A stretch of DNA of 64,000 nt from Ampullaceana balthica (taxonomy: Eukaryota > Mollusca > Gastropoda > Lymnaeidae): assembly GCA_944989445.1 (NCBI GenBank), contig CALYLW010000133.1, positions 476,001-540,000 on the forward strand, given 5' to 3'. Positions within the stretch are counted from its first letter, which is position 1. Every line of letters starts with the position of its first letter. Positions 55,700-64,000 of this stretch are shown here, one piece after another. Below the pieces are notes generated by a model that had not been told where the DNA came from, did not search any database, and saw only the letters and a list, made by a program, of their open reading frames with translations. The position numbers were made by a program, and so were the translations under genes.

Positions 55700-56290
55700 T
55701 ATTTATTCGTCTGATTTGAAAAAATAAAATGAGAGCTATTAGTTAATTCTTTTGAGTAGTTTAATTAATTTTCTAACCTTTAAATAGAAACAATTATTAT
55801 AAAAAGTTTAATATCGTTTTTGAAACAATAATAAAATTTTTATAAACAACCTATAGAGTTTAACAAATAAGACATTTAACTTGAACATGTCTGCAGATCG
55901 GTCATATTGGCTTGAAGGGGATCATTTAATTATTGTTAAGATCCGCCGTGTCAGTATGTGAGACCCACCGAATAGTCACACGCAGATGACTCATTTTTAA
56001 CGCACGAATCCTTGTGACATTCGAAAACGGCTAACCAATATTAATGTTGGTTACACTTGGCGTTTGATGTCTTGTCCCCACTATTTAAAAAGCACCCTGA
56101 CGTCATTCGGTTTCTTCATAAACTCACGCAAGAAGATATTTAACTAGACGAGGTTATGTGGGTGGAGCCTGGTTGACAAGAGGAAGAAAATTAATATGTC
56201 AAATATATCCTTAGTCAGCCATTAAGCTATTGTAAAAAAAAATAAGTATAGCTTAAAAAAATGAGAACAGTAGTAAAGTATTAAGAGTTA
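55700..56290. other. Unassigned sequence
   Basis: No gene recognised up to the truncated LINE. Confidence 0.4.
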
Positions 56291-56293
56291 AGT

Positions 56294-57040
56294 GTTAAGA
56301 GTAACAAAGAAAAAGAAACAAATAAATTCAAAATATTTCATTCTTGGAAAGGAACTAACCCAAACTAAAGATGCAAAATACTTAGAAGTCATAGTAAATG
56401 AGAAATTATCATGGAATCCCCATGTCAATGAAGTTATTAAAAAATCAAACAAAACCTTAGGCTTTATAAAAAGAAACCTTTACAATGTCATAAAGCTATC
56501 AAACTAAAATGCTATCTCACTTTGGTGAGACCTGTACTAGAATATGTATCTTCAGTATGGGACCCATCCCCCAAAGAAAACATTGATAAACTAGAACAAA
56601 TCCAAAAAAGAGCTGCCAGATTCATTACTGGAGAATATTCAAAACTGACTAGAATAACACCATTAGTTAAATCATTAAACCTTGAAACACTAGAGGATAG
56701 AAGAACCAAGAGTTAAGTAGTAATCATACATAAAGCAATTAACTCTAATTTAGAAATACAACACAAAAATAACTTAATACAACCCTAAGATAGACATAAG
56801 GATAAAAACACCTTTCTTATTCCGTATGCAAGAACAAACACATACAAATTTTCATTCTTCCCGTCCGCAATTCGGGCGTGGAATGGGTTGCCTGAAGAAT
56901 CCAGGAGAACCAACACTTTATCAACATTTAAAACTCTAATAAGAATTCAGAACTAAACACAAACCATAGATACGCGTAGGACGCAATAATCTTCTGTATA
57001 GAAGGAGCGTCTGGTACAGTTAAGAAAAGATAAGATAAGA
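56294..57040 (+). pseudogene. Second, older 5'-truncated copy of the 29 kb LINE
   Basis: Matches 30302-31044 closely, from 'gttaagagtaacaaag' to the 'agata' tail. The frame at 56292-56507 keeps 'LSWNPHVNEVIKKSNKTLGF' but ends after 'FIKRNL', where a small deletion stands in the place of the younger copy's 'cttt-aacaaatgtaatag' part. A second frame (56522-56716) keeps 'RPVLEYVSSVWDP' and 'IQKRAARFITGEYSKLTRI' and is cut by a stop in place of a Lys codon. Only the C-terminal third of pol is present. No clear target duplication was found. Confidence 0.9.
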
Positions 57041-57099
57041 TACATTCAATAGCGAACATTTATAATGTATAATGTATATAACATTTATAATGTATAATG

Positions 57100-57180
<81 letters not shown>
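57100..57180. repeat. (TA)n microsatellite
   Basis: Pure TA tract of about 80 bp, preceded by two 'catttataatgtataatgta' units at 57056-57095. Confidence 0.9.
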
Positions 57181-57181
<1 letters not shown>

Positions 57182-57390
57182 CTTATATAGACTTTTTTAA
57201 AGTGTAAGTTAATTGGACATAGGCCATCGCTTTCCACATGAAATAAACTCGCTAAATCTATGGTTTTTAATTAGATGTCGAGTTATGAATTATATATTTA
57301 AAAAATCTCAATTTCATAAACACAATGACATGTAAAATATTAATTAAATGCATCAAGGAAAAATTGAGATAAAATATTTTAAAAGGATAT

Positions 57391-59022
57391 CTAATATATA
57401 AATTTCAGATGATGTTTGTATGTTTGTTTGTTTGTATCCATTAAAAAAGGCCACTGCTTTGTTGACATTTTTCCAAAAGATCTCTACCACTGTCGTCACT
57501 AAAAAAGCTCATATATATTTACGACACTGCATCGTAACACAATTGTAATTAATGCAATATTTACATCAGCGTCTATGACATAAAGATAATATGGCACTAC
57601 CCCCCTCAAAGGCAAAATCTGTTTAACCTAAAGCGACAATAAATTAAATTATAAATGTTATATATGAAATGTATGTCCTAAAATACTTGAAAGAAACTGA
57701 AGCAGTCGTATTAAAAAGATTTCAAGAAAATGTGCGCACCGTATTTAGACAATAATAGTATATAGTTATAGAAATATTCTGGCTTAATAAAAAGTCTGCT
57801 CATAACAACTGGACCAAAAGTAAATCAACTTTTGTAATCTATTTATAGCTTTTCTAACATGGAAATAATATTTGAATGGTTATATATTTGTGTCTACATT
57901 TACGATTACAATTTACTGTTTCACGCAATTGGTATAATATCATAAAGGAATGAAATTCTTTTTTGAGTCACTTTAATGACCCAACAACAGATTTTGTTTC
58001 TAAAAAATAAAGAAATTATATTCAACATTTAAAAAAAAATGTCTGTTAAAAAACGAATGTGAAGCAATGACTTTATAGTCATTGATTTTAAAAATGGCCT
58101 ATTTTAAACCAACTACAAAGGAATGAACATAACAAATTCAAATCGCAAAACAAAATAATTAAGCGTTTTCAGGATCACTTTATTTAGTTTAATCTACAAT
58201 GTTAATAGGTCCGGTAGCCTAAGTTTAAACTATATAAGTGTATAGCTTATGTAAAAGACAATAGCTTATGTAAAATAAAAAACAAAATATAAATGTTATA
58301 TTTATGGGACACAGCTAAATTTAAGATGAGTACACGCAAATGTGCGCTAAGTTATCAGGCGATAAAAGATGTTAGAACGCGCACCGCTAAAAATGAAGCC
58401 TTAAAAAAAATGACACAATTATTACATAAATAGGTTTTTATTAAATGTCGAGTTATGGAACATAAAATAATTAAAACAAATTTGCAATTAAATTTAAACG
58501 TGTAAACAATTAAACCTAATGCATCGTGTGGCAGTTGTAATTAAATATGTTTACGTGTCTATAATATATACAAAGTACCAGTAAAGAAAATGACAATTCT
58601 TTGTACTGCACAGCTCAAATTAAGAAGCGTACACGAAAATTTGCTCACCGTAATGAGACAATATAATAATTTTTGAATGCGCACGGCTGAAAATAAAAGA
58701 GTGGGGAATAAAAACTTCACCAAAAATAACTCGCTTTGAACGTCCGCGTAATGTTGTTCAATATAGAAATGAAGTTAAATTTGTCATTCTTAGTCTCTGC
58801 ATTTTCTGATTATTTAATTTACAGGCATTCAGGCAAAAGGAACAATTACAAAAACTAACTTAAAACCATCTTCAGGTTAAAGGAACCGTCCTGCCAAATT
58901 TGGTCCCCGTCCATCATTTTTTTTCTGTGGCTGTGTAACAGAAAGTCGAAAAGTGAAACATACAAACATACAAACATACAAACATACAAAGATACAAACA
59001 CCAACTGAGCTTTATATATTAC
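57391..59022 (-). mobile_element. Family E TIR element, full-length copy 2 (reverse)
   Basis: Left 'ctaatatataaatttcagat' and right 'ccaactgagctttatatatt' are the two ends. The inner words are the reverse complement of copy 1. About 1.63 kb, longer than copies 1 and 3, because of extra AT-rich DNA at about 57600-58000. The minus-strand frame 58855-59070 comes from the microsatellite and is not a gene. Confidence 0.7.
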
Positions 59023-60313
59023 TATAAAATACAGCAATTTGTAGCGGGAGTGTGCTGACCCTTTATCCAAGTATTAGTTGCTGGTTATTACAATTTTTAT
59101 TTGCAAAGTTAAATTTCAGATTCATCTATTTAGTTAAAATCTAATGAGAAACAGAGATATGCCATTTTACCGCGTGAGTTGATTTCGCTTAATGCAGTGC
59201 CTTTTAACATAACCTTACTATTTAAAAGATATGATTTATTAAATAATGATTCTTGCCGACCATAATAACTAAATTTACAATTTCATTCCCACTTGTACTA
59301 AATTAACATAACTTATAGGTTTTCCGAACGAGCTCTACCACCCTCGTCACTCAAAAATGTAATATATAATTATGAAACTGCATCGTATCTCAATTGTAAG
59401 TTATATAATATTTGTAACCACGTCTATGAGATAAAGAACATGTGGCACTATCCCTTTAAAATGCAAAAGCTATGTGACTCACAGCGCAAATTAAAAAATT
59501 ATAAATGTACTTTCTAAAATAATTTAAGAAAAAAAAACGTTCGTATTAAAATGATATCAAAAAAATGTGCACACCATATTTAGACAATATAGAAAGCTGG
59601 CCGCATAAAATAAAGTCTTGTTATAAAGTAAATGGACTGGACCAAAATAACTCCTCCTTTTGACATATGTACAATTGATGGCTCATGGAAATAATATTTA
59701 ACATTTTTTATGTCTCAATATTTTACGATTTATATTTACGGTTTATAAGCAATGTGTATAATTTCAAATAGGAATCTATTTTTTTTGTTCCCTATTTTGG
59801 ATAAGGCATCATATTTTGTAAATTATATTCAATGCACACACACACACCAGATTTTATATCTGAAAAATAAAAGATAAATGAAAAAAAAAGATTCAACTGT
59901 ATATTAATAAGCGCATCTTAAAAATGATTAAAAGGCAATTTTAGAAGTGGCATATGCTATTCTGAATACAAAGGAATGAACATAAAAACATATTCAATTC
60001 GCAATTCATATTAATTAAGCGGTTTCAGGATCACTTCATTAAATTTATTTAAGTTTTGTTAATACGTTCGTTAGCGAAAGTTTATAATGTATAGTGTATA
60101 TAAAGCTTAAGTAAAGTGTTTGTTAAGTGTAAGTTTATTTGACATAGGCCATCACTTTCAACATCAAATAAACTCGCTACATCTATGGTTTTTAATTAAA
60201 TGTCGAGTTATGAATTAAATTTTTAAAAATCCCAATTTTATTCATTGCATGTAAACTATTAATACAATGCAACGTGAAAATAATTGAAATAAAATAATTT
60301 AAACGCATATGTA
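59023..60313 (-). mobile_element. Degenerate family E copy between two fuller ones
   Basis: 'agctctaccaccctcgtcac', 'aaactgcatcgtatctcaat', 'gtctatgagataaag' and 'aaaggaatgaacataa' run parallel to words of the flanking copies. The ends are lost. Part of 59035-59100 is inverted relative to 53800-53850. Confidence 0.55.
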
Positions 60314-61553
60314 CTATATAAAGCTCAGTTGATATTTTTATGTTTGTTTATTTGTATCCATTAAAAAAAGGCCACTGCTTTGTTGAGATTTTTCCAAAAG
60401 ATCTCTGCCACTGTCGTCACTAAAAAAGCTCTTATATATTTACGACACTGCATCGTAACACAATTGTAATTAATACAATATTTGCAACAGCGTCTATGAG
60501 ATAAAGATAATAAAGATAAATAAAGAAATTAGGCTATATTCCTAATATAACAAAAAAACAAACAAAACTAATCAATTTTATGTTAAAAACGCATGTGAAA
60601 CCATGACAATAAATGATTTAAAAAATGGCCTATGTTAATCCATCATCAAAGGAATGAACATAACATATTCAATTCGCAATACAAAATAATTAAGCGTTTT
60701 CAGGATCACTTTATTTAGTTTAATCTACTTATGTTAATAGGTCTGGTAGCCTAAGTTTAAATATTATAAGTTTATAGGTTATGTAAAAGACAATGGCTTA
60801 TGTAAAAGACAAACAAAATATAAATGTTATATTAATAGGACACAGCTAAATTTAAGATGCGTACACGAAAATGTGCGCACTATAATCATGCGATAAAAGA
60901 TTTTAGAACGTGCACCGCTAAAATGAAGCCTTGAAAAAAATACTGACACAATTATTACATAAATAGTTTTTTTTATTAAATGTCGAGTTATGGAACAGAA
61001 AATATTTAAAACTAATTCACAATTAAATTTAAACGTGTAAATAATAAAATCTAAGGCACCGTGTGGCAGTTGTAATTAAATATGTTTACGTGTCTATCTA
61101 ATATATAGAAAGTAACAGTAAAGAAAATGACAATTCTTTGTACTACACAGCTCAAATTATGAAGTGTACACGAAAATGTGCGTGCTGTATTAAGACATTA
61201 TAATATTATTTTAATGCGCACCACTGAAAATAAAGTATTGTGGGGGAAAAAACGTCACCAAAAGTAACTCGCTATGAACGGCATTTGAACGTCCGCGTAA
61301 ATTTGTTCAATACAGAAATGAGGTTAGATTTTTGTATTCTTTGTCTCTGCATTTTCTGATTATTAAATTTTCGGCATTTGGGCAACAGGGACAATAAAAA
61401 AAAACTAACTTAAAACCACCTTCAGGGTAAAAGGAACCGTCCTGCTAAATTTGGTCCCCGTCCGTCATTTGGTTTTTCCGTGACTGTCTAACAGAAAGTC
61501 GAAAAGTCAAACATACAAACATACAAACATACAAACATACAAACACCAACTGA

Positions 61554-61566
<13 letters not shown>
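60314..61566 (-). mobile_element. Family E TIR element, full-length copy 3 (reverse)
   Basis: Left 'ctatataaagctcagttgat' and right 'ccaactgagctttatatata' are the two ends. All inner words of copy 1 are present in reverse orientation, including 'gaacgtccgcgtaaatttg' near 61288. About 1.25 kb, no transposase, right end touching a (TA)n tract (61557-61588). Confidence 0.72.
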
Positions 61567-61589
<23 letters not shown>

Positions 61590-61596
<7 letters not shown>

Positions 61597-62908
61597 TCGT
61601 ACATATTCCGTATATTTTATGTATCTAATTACTGTTGTCTGACCTAAAGACACAGGTATGTTGTTGTATAATTTATTTACGTGTATATATATTAAATATA
61701 TTGTATTTAAAATAATGGAAAAATGTCATTGTTTTTGTATATGGAAACTTTAAAAGATAGTCTATACAATTTTAAGTTTTTAAATAATTAATTATAGAAT
61801 AGTTTGAAAATATATTTTAGAAAAAAAAACTTACATACCATGACGCACACTTTTTTCATATTAAAACAAACATTGATTTATCAATCATCAAAGATATACA
61901 GTGAGATCCAAATTTTTCGAATTTTTTTTATTTCTCAGTATACGTGTTGATCACTACAAGAAACTGGGGGAACATGACAGTCAATGCCAAAGATCGATAT
62001 TATTAAACGTTTCTTCTGTTCGACAGAGATTGGCGTAAAAGCATTCCAGAAAAAAAAATATACGGATTTATTTTTTCTTTAAGATACATATTACTGACCA
62101 TAACGAAGTAAGTTATAGCTTTAAAAGCAGTCTTCTGACAACATTGCTAAGAAATTATTATATAAGTACTCAAAACAGGCGCTCCATTAATGAGGACACT
62201 TTAACCCTGACATGGTTCAAGACATAAAATATCATAGCGAGGAGGGGCTAGGGGGAAATATCCCGATTTGCACATTCTTAGGTGGGCCATTTGATCGTAA
62301 TTAATTAGCATCTAAAAAAGGGTAGCCTTTTTTAAATAAAGAAAATCCACACAAAAAATATTAAAAGAAAAAAGGGAATGTTTAAAAAATTTAAAACGTC
62401 AAGCTCCAAATCTAATTAGAAATGTTTCTGATCTAATTCACCTGAATTTTTAAAAAAGGCAAAGACAAGTCGTTGCAGATTTTATTTTCCAGTGCATATT
62501 AGAAAAAAAAATCATTAAAAAAATTAATAATATGTTTTTAAAAATAATGATTTTAGAGTATATCTTAGACATTTGCAATCTAAGATGAATATTTTATTCT
62601 TGAAATTAAATTTCTCTATGGCTGAAGATATTTTTATTTTTTAAAGAAAATGTATTATTAATTGTATTTCTTTTTTTATATTGTTTACATTTTTAGGATA
62701 CAAATTCTTATATATATTTCTTATTATTAAGAAATATAGAAGAATAAAAAAATATATTGTTTTTTAAACTGTATCACACCAAGTGAAAATAGTACATAGA
62801 CATATTTAAATAGTATTGTTTGTTTTTTTTTCTTTTTGTTTTATAATGCTTTATTATTTTTAGTTATCGTATTACTTTTTGTTATTGCTTGATTTAAACA
62901 AAGATTCA
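61590..62908. other. AT-rich stretch without recognised features
   Basis: Only A/T homopolymer-rich DNA. A 'gacagtcaatgccaaagatc' word near 61976 resembles 'ggcaatgccaaagacc' inside the GC-rich insertion at 63025. Confidence 0.45.
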
Positions 62909-63652
62909 ATTAGAAGATATTCCGTCGAAAGGGGGTGGCCTCTACGGGGCTCGGCGGATGAGTAGGGTCGCGGAGCATGGACCTGACCGTGACTCGGCGA
63001 CCTGAAACTAACATCTCCCGGCAGGCAATGCCAAAGACCGATATGTTAGGTGTTAGGTGCTAGTCACATATGATTACAGTCGCTGTACGGATCTTAGACA
63101 AAGCATATTAGATGCAATGTCGATGATGAAAACCAAAGTACCCGTTGAGGGTCGGGTAAATCCGAAGTGACCGTTTCGTCCCCTCCAATTTACTAGCAAC
63201 GCCATCGAGCGGTGCCGGTTTAGGGCCAGGAGCGCCAGTACGGATTAGCAAAAGGTACCGCGAAGAGTGCATTGGACGCCAGCTCTGAGGAAACCTTCCA
63301 GTGGGGGTTGAACCCTAGGTAGGTCATTGATGATCACCCGCATAGCGGAGATACTAACCATTGAGACTCGTATGTTTTTCCGGGGTGGCGACAAAGTGGT
63401 AGCGGGTCATAGTAAGGCATTTCCACCCCTCCTTGTGAGGCCAACTTAATGGGAGGCATCTTAGACTTTCTGTCCTGGATGCCCAGGTGGCCGCTTCAGA
63501 AGCGTCCGCTCAGGGGGGGTTTTCCCAGATGTCACGTCCTATTCTGGGGGAGGGGGCCAGATAGCTGGAAGGGTCTTCCAGGAAGACCCATGAAGAGCAT
63601 TAGGCTCGGGGCTTCTGATTTTCTTCCACATGTAGGATCATTAGAAGATATT
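62909..63652. mobile_element. GC-rich 718 bp insertion with 13 bp target duplication
   Basis: The word 'attagaagatatt' stands at 62909-62921 and at 63640-63652. The 718 bp between (62922-63639) is clearly more GC-rich than the flanks. On the minus strand 63301-63370 has a tRNA-like 'caatggttagtatctccgc' with 'tagggttcaaccccc' as B box, similar to tRNA-Asp. A long tRNA-derived SINE, or a retroposed non-coding RNA, fits the target duplication. Both orientations remain possible, as no poly-A tail is visible. The 78-codon frame at 63449-63685 on the plus strand runs past the insertion end and has no domain. Confidence 0.65.
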
Positions 63653-63699
63653 GTGATAAACTCAACACAATGTTCAAACTGTTAGTATACAATGCATTA

Positions 63700-63865
63700 A
63701 ATAAATTTTTTTGAAGGTGGACTAAACTAAAGTAATATAATATAGTATATAGGGAGTCCTCGGGTTACACCGGTCCCAACTTACGCTGTTTTATGGATAC
63801 GAATGTGCCCCCATAAAAATAAAACATAATATTACGCGTTATTCCGTCTTTTTATATATATATAT
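63700..63865. repeat. Relic of the 'atgcaggtagtcc' tail repeat
   Basis: 'atagggagtcctcgggttac', 'accggtccc' and 'atattacgcgttattcc' match the tail parts of the duplicated segment at about 26955-27045 and 43570-43690, so this word set is a dispersed repeat. A short TA tract precedes the next repeat. Confidence 0.5.
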
Positions 63866-64000
63866 ATTTAAATCATTTATATTAACTCGTGGTGTATGGT
63901 TGCTTGGTTGAACCCTTGATTGCTTGTCGGTCGCCAAAACTTTGGATCGATTTTTATCCCACTTCGTCGTAAGCTAGCGAGCTGAAATTTAGCAGGCAGT
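63866..64000 (+). repeat. Third copy of the 493 bp repeat, cut by the window end
   Basis: 'aaatcatttatattaactcg', 'tggtgtatggttgcttgg' and 'cgtaagctagcgagctg' match the start of the units at 46151 and 46644. It continues beyond the window. Confidence 0.8.

Noticed and set aside
58855..59070. 71-codon minus-strand frame
   Set aside because: Same repeat-derived text as at 51878-52087.
63301..63370. Functional tRNA-Asp gene (minus strand)
   Set aside because: Insertion in the variable region and no pairing acceptor arm; it lies inside a retroposed insert.

Overview
The window is a piece of an AT-rich animal genome. There are no bacterial-style operons. Long (TA)n microsatellites are frequent, there are decayed non-LTR retrotransposons, a Helitron helicase relic, hAT and pogo/Tigger remnants and many terminal-inverted-repeat (TIR) elements, and the only host-like coding sequence is a set of small exons separated by large introns. 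Together with arrays of about 170 bp monomers resembling the Helitron-associated repeats of molluscs, this suggests a lophotrochozoan, most likely a snail-type mollusc. The taxon is inference; no marker gene is present.

Host gene. On the minus strand, from about 45.7 kb (5') down to 13.1 kb (3'), there is a fragment of a multi-exon gene for an extracellular immunoglobulin-like protein. Its exons obey strict rules. 'a' exons are all 137 nt and go from phase 1 to phase 0. 'b' exons are 214-226 nt and go from phase 0 to phase 1. One a+b pair gives one domain of about 118 residues. I see b1 (45.5-45.7 kb), a2 (45.1), b2 (44.7-44.9), a3 (41.5), a possible split b exon (32.8 and 32.3), a4 (24.1), b4 (14.0-14.2) and a classical Ig C2-type half-domain exon (13.1-13.3). 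The first exons and the 3' end of the gene were not found. Exon a4 and its 5' intron look like a segmental duplicate of exon a3 and its intron.

Mobile DNA, left to right: a TIR element with repetitive ends (1.76-2.21 kb); a broken LINE on the minus strand (6.0-8.1); a satellite-like array (8.3-9.3); a foldback-like element whose TIRs are minisatellites (9.87-10.63); a hAT transposase relic (11.0-11.8); a short-TIR MITE (11.9-12.3); two more arrays (15.2-16.2 and 19.6-21.2); pogo-like and palindromic MITEs (21.8-25.1); a BED-finger hAT fragment (26.1-26.8) with a sister copy at 42.8-43.4; a nearly intact 5'-truncated LINE with a perfect 60 bp target duplication (29.06-31.04); a small hAT MITE (31.7-31.9); a Helitron Pif1 helicase pseudogene (35.4-36.1); pogo elements (38.3-40.0 and 40.7-41.4); a tRNA-derived SINE (44.1-44.2); a 2.7 kb TIR element with a decayed ORF (45.9-48.6); a decayed coiled-coil repeat ORF (50.3-51.1); a cluster of a 1.25-1.6 kb TIR family in both orientations (48.7-61.6); a second copy of the 29 kb LINE family (56.3-57.0); and a GC-rich 718 bp insertion with a 13 bp target duplication (62.9-63.6).

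No complete host gene, intact tRNA, rRNA or CRISPR array is present. Apart from the host exons and the 29 kb LINE ORF, the coding signals I recognise are broken relics.
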